Below the pieces are notes generated by a model. The model did not search any database, was not told the DNA's origin, and was given only the letters and a program-made list of their open reading frames with translations. A stretch of DNA of 43,148 nucleotides from Steroidobacteraceae bacterium (GTDB lineage Bacteria; Pseudomonadota; Gammaproteobacteria; Steroidobacterales; Steroidobacteraceae): positions 1 to 43,148 of the forward strand of contig JAFMKA010000009.1 in assembly GCA_017853175.1 (NCBI GenBank), given 5' to 3'. A program made the position numbers and the translations under genes. Positions 16,144 through 23,896 of this stretch are shown here, piece after piece; within the stretch, counting starts at the first letter, position 1; each line of letters starts with the position of its first letter.

Positions 16144-17304
16144 TCAGCGTCGTTGATCGAAACGACGTCCGACCATTGCCGCTGCGATATTCACTTTTTG
16201 GATATCGACCGCGCCGCCGGCGATGCCCCAGCCCCAGGCGTCACGCAGGCGACGCTCCATGGGATATTCCCTCGAGTAGCCGTAGCCGCCCATCAACTGC
16301 ACGGCATGTCCGCACACCTCTCGAGCGATTTCGTTAGCGAAACATTTGGCCATCGAAGACTCGAGCACCGAGGGCATGCCGTGTTGTGCGTTCACTGCCG
16401 CACGCCAAATGAGCAACCGCGCGGCATCCACTCGCATGCGCATTTCGGCGAGTCGTAACTGCACCGCCTGGAACTCGACGATGGGCTTGCCGAACTGTTT
16501 ACGCTCTTGCACGTAGGCGATCACGTCATCAAGCGCGCCCGATGCCTGCGCGAGCGCCATCGTGGCGTTGCCGCAGCGTTCGAGGTCGAAGGCCTCCATG
16601 AGTTTCTTGAAGCCCCCTGCAGGAACGACGATGTTTTCGAGCGGGATCGCGCAGTCTTCGAAGATAAGGTCGGAGGATGGAACGCCACGAAAACCCATGA
16701 GATTTTCGCGAGCGCCGAACGTCATTCCGGGAGTACCGCTTTCGACGTAGACGGCACCGATGCCCTTCGGGCCCGGGTCATCGGAGAGGCGGCAGTACAC
16801 GACATAACCGTCCGCATGACCGCCACCCGAGCACCAACGCTTGGTGCCGTTGATGACCACGCGATCTTTTTCGATGCGCGCACGAGTCGTCAGGTCGGTG
16901 AGTGCCGAGCCCGCATTGGGTTCGGACATCGACACCGCGACGATCTTTTCGCCACGACATACGGCCGGCACCACCTTGCGGCGCAGCGACTCTCCGGCGA
17001 AATGCTCGATCGCGCGCACGGGGCCCACACAGGACTCGAAAACCGGAAAAGCTACGGCACCCGAGATCTTGGCCAACTCTTCGATGACGATGAGCGCCTC
17101 AAGATTGCCGAGCCCTAAACCGCCGTATTCCGACGATACGTTGATGCCGAGGAAGCCCATCTCGGCGAACTCTCGCACGAGCTCGTGGGAGGGCGGTTCG
17201 TCGTGCTCTTCGCAATGCTTGGCATGTGCAGGAAGCCGCTCTTGGGCATACTTGCGAGCAGTCTCCTGCAGCGCTTGTTGTTCCTCGGTCAAAGAGAAAT
17301 TCAT
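16144..17304 (-). CDS. Acyl-CoA dehydrogenase
   Basis: A 386-residue FAD-dependent acyl-CoA dehydrogenase catalysing alpha,beta-desaturation of an acyl-CoA. Hallmarks are MSEPNAGSALTDL (126-138), KRWCSGGGHADGY, and the C-terminal MGGYGYSREYPMERRLRDA. At the position of the usual catalytic Glu of MCAD (IYEGT motif) the sequence reads IAGGAVDIQ, with Gly363 instead. Glu242 in FDLERCGNA matches the site used by isovaleryl-CoA and long-chain acyl-CoA dehydrogenases, so the enzyme is probably active with the base on the other helix. That points to branched or long substrates. The start is only 14 bases from that of the divergent CoA-transferase gene. Confidence 0.93.
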   Translation of the reverse strand: MNFSLTEEQQALQETARKYAQERLPAHAKHCEEHDEPPSHELVREFAEMGFLGINVSSEYGGLGLGNLEALIVIEELAKISGAVAFPVFESCVGPVRAIEHFAGESLRRKVVPAVCRGEKIVAVSMSEPNAGSALTDLTTRARIEKDRVVINGTKRWCSGGGHADGYVVYCRLSDDPGPKGIGAVYVESGTPGMTFGARENLMGFRGVPSSDLIFEDCAIPLENIVVPAGGFKKLMEAFDLERCGNATMALAQASGALDDVIAYVQERKQFGKPIVEFQAVQLRLAEMRMRVDAARLLIWRAAVNAQHGMPSVLESSMAKCFANEIAREVCGHAVQLMGGYGYSREYPMERRLRDAWGWGIAGGAVDIQKVNIAAAMVGRRFDQRR

Positions 17305-17318
17305 TACAAGGTCTCCCG

Positions 17319-18533
17319 ATGTCTAAATCCGAATCTATCTTGAGCGGCATCCGCGTACTCGATTTCGGTCGATACGTCGCGGGCCCCTACTGCGCCACCC
17401 TCCTCGGCTATCTCGGCGCAGAGGTGATCCGCATCGAAAAACCCGACGGCGGTGAAGACCGCTACATCGCACCCATCACTTCGCACGGCGAAGGGGGTGT
17501 ATTTCTGCAGACGGCCTGCAACAAAAAATCGCTCACGCTCGACTTCGGCAAGCCGGAGTCGCGCGACATCGTACGACGGCTCGTACAAACCGCCGACGTC
17601 GTCGTGGTCAATCTGCCTCCGGCGGCCCGCGAGTCGCTGGGTCTCGATTACGCAAGCGTGTCGGCGATCAACCCGAGGGTCATTCTCGCCTCTCAGACGG
17701 CATTCGGCGAGCATGGGCCCTATGCGAGCCGGGGAGGCTTCGACGGTGTCGGCCAGGCGATGTCCGGCGCTATGTTCATCACGGGCACACCAGGCGCACC
17801 CGCGAAGGCGGCGGCTCCGTACGTCGATTTCTCGACGGCCGTGCTCTCGGCCTTCGGAGTGCTCGCCGCGCTCATCGAGCGCGACCGATCGGGACGCGGC
17901 CAACACGTGCAAGCCGCCCTGCAAGCCACGGCCCTCGCCGTCTTCGGTTCGCATCTCATCGAGCAGGGAGTCACCGGCATCAATCGCGTCGGTACCGGCA
18001 ACCGAGTGCAAACCTCTGCGCCTTCCGACGTCTTCGCAACGCTCGATGGCCACGTGCTCACCCACGTGGTCGGCAACGGCTTGTTTCGCCGCTGGGTAAA
18101 ACTCATCTGTGGGCAAGACGCCGCTGCGCAAAAACGCTGGCTCGACGATCCGAGACTGCAAGACGACGCCGGCCGTGGCGAACATTCGGCCGAGATCCTC
18201 GCCGCCATGCGCACCTGGTGCGCCGCGCGAACCACGAACGACGCGATCAGCCAGCTCGAGGCCGCAGGCCTGCCCGCCGGACCCGTCTACACGCCGCAGC
18301 AAGCGCTCGATGATCCGCAAGCAAAGGCGATGCATTGGTTCGCCGAGGTGGTCGGTTACCCCGGCCTCCCCCGTCCGGCGCCGGTGCCCGACCTTCCTCT
18401 GCGATTCTCGAGATCCTCGGGCGGCATCGAACGCGCACCCCCGACGCTCGGCGAACACACCGACGTCCTGCTCGCAGAACTCGGCTTTGACGAGGCTGCA
18501 CGCGCTCGCCTGCGCGAAGGCGGCGTGGTGTGA
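17319..18533 (+). CDS. Family III CoA-transferase (CaiB/BaiF type)
   Basis: A 404-residue CoA-transferase that moves CoA between carboxylic acids. The N-terminal signature VLDFGRYVAGPYCATLLGYL leads to GAEVIRIEKP, and the catalytic Asp142 lies in GGFDGVGQAMSG. The ATG at 17319 has an AAGG just upstream; the open frame begins earlier (17226) inside the divergent acyl-CoA dehydrogenase gene, but that extension is not family-like. The pair may activate a carboxylated intermediate and then desaturate it. The stop is 16 bases from the end of the convergent glutathione-transferase operon. Confidence 0.93.
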   Translation: MSKSESILSGIRVLDFGRYVAGPYCATLLGYLGAEVIRIEKPDGGEDRYIAPITSHGEGGVFLQTACNKKSLTLDFGKPESRDIVRRLVQTADVVVVNLPPAARESLGLDYASVSAINPRVILASQTAFGEHGPYASRGGFDGVGQAMSGAMFITGTPGAPAKAAAPYVDFSTAVLSAFGVLAALIERDRSGRGQHVQAALQATALAVFGSHLIEQGVTGINRVGTGNRVQTSAPSDVFATLDGHVLTHVVGNGLFRRWVKLICGQDAAAQKRWLDDPRLQDDAGRGEHSAEILAAMRTWCAARTTNDAISQLEAAGLPAGPVYTPQQALDDPQAKAMHWFAEVVGYPGLPRPAPVPDLPLRFSRSSGGIERAPPTLGEHTDVLLAELGFDEAARARLREGGVV

Positions 18534-18549
18534 GAGACGGTACGGGGCC

Positions 18550-19479
18550 TTAAGCAACGGGCGTCACCCGATAACCAAGCCGAGGGAAATGCACGAGCTG
18601 CCCGTATGAGAGGTCGGCGCTCGGACGGATGACCACTCGGTCCGCCGCGACGACGTGAAGCCGGCCGCGCACGACTCCGCGTCGGGTGTCATCAGGCAAA
18701 ATATCGACGAGCCGTCCCGCCTGCAAGCCTTGAGCATCGGCCTGGTCGATCGATTCGGGCGTCACGGGCCGCGCTGCGCGAGCCTCCTCGAGCGCTGAAG
18801 CGGCTGCAATCTGCTGACGCTCGACCGTCCAGAGGGCCTGCATGCGCTGCTCCCAGGCGGCGAGCGACGGGAATCCCGACAGCAGCTCGGCGGCCACGTC
18901 GGCGAACGCCCCTCGCGCCATCCAGATGAAAGGGTAAGCCTGTACGTCGGCGAGCCCGGGAGCGACTCCTCCGAGAAAATCGCGGCCGTCGTCGAGCTGC
19001 GCAGCGAGCAGCGCCGCGTGCGCGCGGAACTGCGATCGCGAATGCGCCGCATCCACCCCGACCGAGGCGAAATCGATGTCCGGAAAGAGATACTGACGAT
19101 CTTCACGAAACGACTCGGGCCACTCTGCGAGCCCGATCGAAAGGACAATCTTCAGAGCCGAACGAAAGAACGCATCACTCCAACGCACGAGCGCAAGCTC
19201 GAGTCCGCCCCCCAGAGGGAACAGCGTGGGCGACGGCTGAATTCGCTCAAGTTCACGCGCGATCAGCTGCGAATCGATGAACACCTCGGCACCGATCTGC
19301 AGTACAGGCGTCCCTCGGTATCCTCCGGTCAGCGCCAGCAGATCGTCTTTGGGCGGCATCATGGGCGTCTCGACCCAGCGAAACGGCAAACGCTTGATGG
19401 CGAACATACCGAGCGCCTTCTGAGTGAATGGCGAGGCGTCGTAGCTCCACAGAATCACGGAATCTTTGGGCGAGATCAT
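18550..19479 (-). CDS. Glutathione S-transferase-like protein with extra C-terminal domain (copy 1)
   Basis: A 309-residue protein with an N-terminal thioredoxin-like GST domain (SYDASPFTQKALGMFAIK; GGYRGTPVLQIGAEVFIDS, about 1-80) and an all-alpha GST C-terminal domain to about 220. About 85 further residues end in YGQLVHFPRLGYRVTPVA. The same extension, with HFPRLGYRI, occurs in the protein encoded at 20183, so the two are paralogues. Ordinary GSTs are 200-240 residues, so the tail is an added domain that is likely beta-rich. Its start overlaps the stop of the middle GST gene (ATGA). A glutathione-dependent step on a xenobiotic or pathway intermediate is likely. Confidence 0.82.
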   Translation of the reverse strand: MISPKDSVILWSYDASPFTQKALGMFAIKRLPFRWVETPMMPPKDDLLALTGGYRGTPVLQIGAEVFIDSQLIARELERIQPSPTLFPLGGGLELALVRWSDAFFRSALKIVLSIGLAEWPESFREDRQYLFPDIDFASVGVDAAHSRSQFRAHAALLAAQLDDGRDFLGGVAPGLADVQAYPFIWMARGAFADVAAELLSGFPSLAAWEQRMQALWTVERQQIAAASALEEARAARPVTPESIDQADAQGLQAGRLVDILPDDTRRGVVRGRLHVVAADRVVIRPSADLSYGQLVHFPRLGYRVTPVA

Positions 19480-20186
19480 GATGGCTTCGCTCCTGACTTC
19501 GACGATGCCGCAGCGACAGAGGCTGCGGTCTGACCATAGAGATGGCGGTGTCCTTCGTCATCCGCTCTTCGCTCATCGCCCAGCGCGAGCGCGCGACGAA
19601 CCGCCGGACGCTGCTCGATCGCGCGGAACCAACGCTTCACAGCAGGAAAGTCCTCGAGAGTCTGACCCTGTCGCTCGTGCGGCTTGATCCAGGGCCAGAT
19701 CGCCATATCGGCGATCGAATATTCGCCGGCGACGAATTCTTTGACGGTCAACTGTCGATCGAGAACGCCATAGAGGCGATTGACCTCTTGGGTGTAGCGC
19801 GTGATGCCATAGGGCACGTGCTCGGACGCAAAAGCGAGGAAATGGTGCGCCTGTCCCGCCATCGGACCCAAGCCACCGACCTGCCAAAAGAGCCACTGCA
19901 TCACGGCGTGTTTTTCGCGCGCGGCAGAGGGCAGAAAACGACCGGTTTTTTCAGCAAGATAATTGAGTATCGCGCCCGACTCGAACAATGACAGCGCCCC
20001 ATCTGGCGCCGCGTGATCGATGACCGCCGGAATTTTGTTGTTCGGCGAGATCTGCAGGAAATCAGGGTCGAATTGCGCCCCGCGAGTGATATCCACGGGT
20101 TTGACCCGATACGGCAACTGGCACTCCTCGAGCATGATCGCCACCTTCAAACCGTTCGGCGATGGGTACCAGTAAAGATCGATCAT
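19476..20186 (-). CDS. Glutathione S-transferase, nu class (YfcG/YghU/Ure2p-like)
   Basis: A 236-residue canonical two-domain GST. The segments ISPNNKIPAVID and QWLFWQVGGLGPMAGQAHHF are hallmarks of the YfcG/Ure2p-like (nu) class, whose members bind two glutathiones or glutathione disulfide and act as disulfide-bond oxidoreductases and peroxidases. The C-terminal 30 residues are low-complexity (Ala/Ser). It lies between two larger GST-like paralogues with four-base overlaps on both sides. A three-enzyme glutathione module is implied, perhaps thioether formation and removal as in lignin beta-ether cleavage, though these are not close to LigE/LigF by motif. Confidence 0.9.
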   Translation of the reverse strand: MIDLYWYPSPNGLKVAIMLEECQLPYRVKPVDITRGAQFDPDFLQISPNNKIPAVIDHAAPDGALSLFESGAILNYLAEKTGRFLPSAAREKHAVMQWLFWQVGGLGPMAGQAHHFLAFASEHVPYGITRYTQEVNRLYGVLDRQLTVKEFVAGEYSIADMAIWPWIKPHERQGQTLEDFPAVKRWFRAIEQRPAVRRALALGDERRADDEGHRHLYGQTAASVAAASSKSGAKPS

Positions 20187-21100
20187 GCGCGGGTGATGCG
20201 GTAACCGAGTCGAGGAAAATGTGTGACGAGCTCACCCACCTCAGCAGTACGACGCCGAACGGCCACCTCGCTGATCGTCAAGGTGACGAGTTCACCCTCG
20301 ACCGGAATTTTGCCGTAGTCGTCGGGCGTGACGCAGACCCGCTCGCCGGTCGCGAACCCGAGAGGGTCTTTCGGATCGACGCCCACGGGCTCGATCGGTG
20401 TCGAGGTTCTCGCAATCGCAAGCGCCTCGTCCGCCCTGATCTCGCTACGCTCCCCTCGAGAGCAGGCGGCCATTCGAGATTCCCACTCGCGCAGCCGCGC
20501 GAACGGTTCGAGCAACTCGGCGGCATTGCCGATATTCCCGCGTGCCATCCACACCGGGAAATACGCATCGATATCGGCATAAGAAATCTGCGACCCCAAA
20601 ATGAACGGTCGACCGTCGGCGAGCATCAACTCCACGAGCTCGAGCCCCGCACGAAATTGCGTGTAGAGATGCGGAATGTCGCTCTCTAGCGCATCGAAGT
20701 CCATGAAATTGAAAAACGACTTTCGATCGTCGATCACGGCTTTGGGAATGAAGGCCTGATTGAGCCCCATCGACAAGCCCGCCCCGGGATCAAAAAAACT
20801 GCGATCACTCCAGGGCGTCAACGCGAGAGACAACCCGAGCGACCCCTGCGGAAAAAGACTCGGCTCCGGGAAACGTCGCTCGAGCTCTCGGACGATCAGC
20901 CGCGTGTCGCAATACACGTCGGCCCCGATCTGCAGGACGGGGATCTTTCGGTAGCCGCCAGTCAGAATGCCGAGCTCCGGGCGCGGCATCACCATCGAGA
21001 CCTGGACAGACCGCCACGCCAAGCCCTTCAGACCGAGCGCGAGACGGATTTTCTCCCCGAAAGGCGACGGATCGTGGTGATGGAGGATGGGGATGTTCAC
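20183..21100 (-). CDS. Glutathione S-transferase-like protein with extra C-terminal domain (copy 2)
   Basis: A paralogue of the protein encoded at 18550. It has the GST N-terminal domain (HHHDPSPFGEKIRLALGLKG; GGYRKIPVLQIGADVYCDT), a helical domain and a C-terminal extension with FATGERVCVTPDDYGKIPVEG and HFPRLGYRI. The frame opens at a TTG ending at 21142, but a GTG ending at 21100 gives the N-terminus NIPILHHHDPSPF expected for a GST, so 305 residues are proposed. The upstream TTGACT is better read as a possible -35 element on the minus strand. First gene of the three-gene GST operon, divergent from Rieske oxygenase 2. Confidence 0.8.
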   Translation of the reverse strand: MNIPILHHHDPSPFGEKIRLALGLKGLAWRSVQVSMVMPRPELGILTGGYRKIPVLQIGADVYCDTRLIVRELERRFPEPSLFPQGSLGLSLALTPWSDRSFFDPGAGLSMGLNQAFIPKAVIDDRKSFFNFMDFDALESDIPHLYTQFRAGLELVELMLADGRPFILGSQISYADIDAYFPVWMARGNIGNAAELLEPFARLREWESRMAACSRGERSEIRADEALAIARTSTPIEPVGVDPKDPLGFATGERVCVTPDDYGKIPVEGELVTLTISEVAVRRRTAEVGELVTHFPRLGYRITRA

Positions 21101-21147
21101 GGCTCGGAACTCTACACCGAGGCCGTCTAAAAAAACAGTCAAGCCTG

Positions 21148-21176
21148 TTTATTTCAGACTGGGTCGGTCGTATACT
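21148..21176 (+). promoter_or_regulatory. Candidate promoter for the 21225-26617 operon
   Basis: A good -10 hexamer TATACT (21171-21176) lies 17 bases after a weak -35 TTTATT (21148-21153), upstream of Rieske oxygenase 2. A CAGTC/GACTG inverted pair (21136-21140 and 21157-21161) flanks the -35 region and may bind a regulator. The region is shared with the divergent GST operon. Confidence 0.3.
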
Positions 21177-21224
21177 CGCCGGCCAATAAAACGTCTTTTT
21201 CCGATGATTTTCGCTGGTGACCCC

Positions 21225-22436
21225 ATGGATGCTGCAACAGTCGACTACCTGAAAGCCGGTATGAAAGCCGAGTCGGAGCGCACGGCACCTCCCCCGGGCT
21301 TCCCCCAACTGCCGCTCATCCCGGGCGCTCGGTACACCGACCCGGCTTTTCTGGAGCTCGAACAGCGCTACCTCTGGCAGCGTTCCTGGCTCTTCGCCTG
21401 CCATGCGGACGAGATCCCCGAACCGGGTAGTTTCTACCTCTTCAAGCGAACGGGCTCACCGATCATCGTCGTCCGCGACAAGAACGGCGAAGTTCGAGCG
21501 TTCTACAACTCGTGTCGGCACCGTGGCGCACCCCTCGTTCGCGAGTGCAAGGGAAAGGTCGACGGCCTCGTCTGCGGGTATCACGGCTGGACCTACGGGC
21601 TCGATGGTCGACTGATGAACCTGCGCGACAAGCGCGACTTCGTCGATCTCGATCTCAGTCAATATCCGCTGCACTCAGTGCGTTGCGAGTCCCTCGGCAA
21701 CTGGATCTTCGTCAATGAGGATCCGCAGGCCGAGCCGTTGCTCAAACATCTCGGCCCGATTCCGCAGCAACTTGAGGAAATCCAGCCCGGACAAGTTCGC
21801 TTCGTGCACCGCAAGTCGTATCCGGTGAAGTGCAACGTCAAAGTGTTGCTCGATGCGTTTCTCGAGGTGTATCACCTGAAGTCGATTCACCAGAATACGG
21901 TCGACCGCTTCCTCGATCATCGAGGTACGTTCATCACGCTCTGGAAAAACGGCCATTCCCTGATGTGCACACCGAACCGCCGTCCGGACTGGCAAGACCC
22001 CGGTACGCGCGGCATGCGCCGCATCGAGACCGCCTCCGAAATCACCTCGAAGAATAATCCGTCGTTCAATCTCTATCCGAATCTGGTGACGCCGGTGGAT
22101 GCGACCGGTAACCCGTTCATCTTGTTCTGGCCGACCGGTCCGCGCTCGATGGAAATCGAAATCGTCTGGTTCGCGCCCGATTGGGGTAGCGGCGAGATCG
22201 ATCCACTGTGGCAGACGCGCTTGTCCAACTTCGAGCGCATCCTCGAAGAAGATACGCAGTTCGCCGAGCAAATCCAGGAGTCGGTGGAATCTGGCGCGTT
22301 CAAGGGCATCACGCTCAACTATCAGGAGCGACGCATCTATCACTGGCACGAGGAACTCGATCGCCGCATCGGCGCCGAGCGCGTTCCTGAAGCGCTGCGC
22401 GTTCGACCCGTGCTCAAAGATTGGGTCGCGGGCTGA
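21225..22436 (+). CDS. Rieske non-heme iron oxygenase, alpha subunit (no. 2)
   Basis: A 403-residue oxygenase. Cluster ligands are C97-x-H99 (NSCRHRGAPL) and C117-x2-H120 (CGYHGWTY). The catalytic iron site is in FLEVYHLKSIH with H217 and H222, a third ligand near D343 (ILEEDTQFAEQIQ), and Glu214 at the bridging position. This layout is that of the large choline-monooxygenase/phthalate-like group. The ATG at 21225 follows a GGTGA four bases upstream; the open frame begins at 21087, but that extension is not family-like. It leads a five-gene operon with an HMGCS/DUF35 fusion two bases downstream. The substrate may be a hydrophobic compound later carried as a CoA ester. Confidence 0.93.
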   Translation: MDAATVDYLKAGMKAESERTAPPPGFPQLPLIPGARYTDPAFLELEQRYLWQRSWLFACHADEIPEPGSFYLFKRTGSPIIVVRDKNGEVRAFYNSCRHRGAPLVRECKGKVDGLVCGYHGWTYGLDGRLMNLRDKRDFVDLDLSQYPLHSVRCESLGNWIFVNEDPQAEPLLKHLGPIPQQLEEIQPGQVRFVHRKSYPVKCNVKVLLDAFLEVYHLKSIHQNTVDRFLDHRGTFITLWKNGHSLMCTPNRRPDWQDPGTRGMRRIETASEITSKNNPSFNLYPNLVTPVDATGNPFILFWPTGPRSMEIEIVWFAPDWGSGEIDPLWQTRLSNFERILEEDTQFAEQIQESVESGAFKGITLNYQERRIYHWHEELDRRIGAERVPEALRVRPVLKDWVAG

Positions 22437-22438
22437 CG

Positions 22439-23893
22439 ATGAGCGGCATCCAGTCATGGGGCGTCTGCATCCCTCGTCTGCGCCTGTCGCGCAAGACGAT
22501 CGGTGCCGCCATGGGCTGGGTGAACCCTTCTCTGAAGACCGCGCGTGGCGAGCGTTCGATCTGTAATTGGGACGAAGACTCGCTGACGATGGCGGTCGAG
22601 GCTGCGCGCTGCGCGCTGCCGAGTCGCGCGGCTCGGGACTCGGTCAGCACCGTCATGCTCGCCTCCACCACGCTGCCCTTCGCCGACCGCAGCAACTCGA
22701 CGGTGCTCGCAAGTGCCTTGAGTCTCGATGACTCGGCGCTGACACTCGATGTCACAGGGTCACAGCGCTCGGCTACGGCGGCGCTCGCGCAAGCACTCAG
22801 TTCCTCGGGTCGCGGCCACACACTCGTCGCCGCAGCCGACCGACGTCTGGCACGTCCCGGCAGCGATCAGGAGTCTTCCTACGGTCACGGTGGCGCCGCG
22901 ATCGTCGTGGGTGCAGACGAAGGGGTTGCCGAGCTCATCGCGCAGCATCACCGTGCCGCCGATTTTGTCGACCATCATCGTTTGACCGACTCACCGTTCG
23001 ACTACTCGCTCGAGGAACGCTGGGTTCGCGAAGCCGGCTGGCAGACGCTCGTGCCCGACACCTTGCAGGCGCTGCTGACTAACGCGCAGATCGCGTCCAA
23101 AGATATCGCTCATCTCGTCATCGATGCGCCCCCTGCCTTAGCCCGCAAGATCGCCTCGCTCGCCGGAATCAGCGAGAACGCACTCGTCGATAATCTCGCG
23201 GCTCAATGCGGTCAAACCGGTGTCGGTCACCCGCTCTTGATGCTCGCGAGCGCGCTCGAACGCGCCAAAGCGGGTGAACTAGTGCTTCTCGTCGGCTTCG
23301 GCCAAGGCGTCGATGCCCTGCTCTTTCGCGCAACGGCGAAAATCGGCTCGCACAAACCTTCGCGCAGTGTCGTCGAAGCGCTGGGCGATCGCCGCGAAGA
23401 AACCGAATACACCCGATTTCTCTCGCACTGCGGGTTGCTGCCCGTCGAGTTCGGCATGCGTGCGGAGCGCGATAGCCGAACGGCACAAACGGTGGCTTGG
23501 CGACGCCACGAAGACATCTATGCGTTCACCGGCGGCCGCTGCACCCAGTGCGGCACCGTCCAGTTTCCGCGCGCCCGGGTCTGCGTCGCGCCGGCCTGCC
23601 GACAAGCCGGAGAACAAGAGCCCATACCCCTCGCCGAGAAGACGGCTCGCATCAAGACCTTTACCGAAGACTGGCTGGCATTCAGTCCCCGCCCGCCGCT
23701 CGTCTACGGCAACGTGGCATTCGCCGTAGGGGGCAACGCCTTCATCGAGTTCGCCGATTTCGCTCCGAGCGAAGCCAAGGTAAACGATGAAGTCAGATTC
23801 GTTTTTCGTCTCAAAGATATCGACCGGACCCGCGGATTCCGCCGCTACTTCTGGAAGGCTGCACCGATGAACTCGGCAGCGGTCGGGAGCTGA
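22439..23893 (+). CDS. HMG-CoA synthase-like domain fused to DUF35 OB-fold/zinc-ribbon domain
   Basis: A 484-residue fusion. Residues 1 to about 330 follow the archaeal-type HMG-CoA synthase pattern (GIQSWGVCIPRLRL; LASTTLPFADRSNSTVLASAL; AAADRRLARPGS; GHGGAAIVVGAD). Residues from about 355 form a DUF35 module with a zinc ribbon (C368, C371, C382, C387) and an OB-fold. Compared by eye with archaeal HMGCS motifs, the catalytic Glu, Cys and His positions hold Thr77, Gln109 and Asp229, so condensation by the usual mechanism is unlikely. The thiolase starts three bases after the stop. In archaea, thiolase, HMGCS and DUF35 form one complex with a shared CoA channel; here two of those are one chain. 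Role inferred: scaffold, CoA-ester channel or altered chemistry. Confidence 0.85.
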   Translation: MSGIQSWGVCIPRLRLSRKTIGAAMGWVNPSLKTARGERSICNWDEDSLTMAVEAARCALPSRAARDSVSTVMLASTTLPFADRSNSTVLASALSLDDSALTLDVTGSQRSATAALAQALSSSGRGHTLVAAADRRLARPGSDQESSYGHGGAAIVVGADEGVAELIAQHHRAADFVDHHRLTDSPFDYSLEERWVREAGWQTLVPDTLQALLTNAQIASKDIAHLVIDAPPALARKIASLAGISENALVDNLAAQCGQTGVGHPLLMLASALERAKAGELVLLVGFGQGVDALLFRATAKIGSHKPSRSVVEALGDRREETEYTRFLSHCGLLPVEFGMRAERDSRTAQTVAWRRHEDIYAFTGGRCTQCGTVQFPRARVCVAPACRQAGEQEPIPLAEKTARIKTFTEDWLAFSPRPPLVYGNVAFAVGGNAFIEFADFAPSEAKVNDEVRFVFRLKDIDRTRGFRRYFWKAAPMNSAAVGS

Positions 23894-23896
23894 TCG

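Noticed and set aside
17304-18557. 417-residue minus-strand frame opposite the CoA-transferase
   Set aside because: It mirrors a well-conserved CaiB/BaiF gene and has no domain of its own.
18550-21100. LigE/LigF/LigG-type beta-etherase system
   Set aside because: Three GST genes near SDRs suggest it, but the middle GST is nu class and the outer two carry an unrelated extension; no Lig-type signature was recognised.
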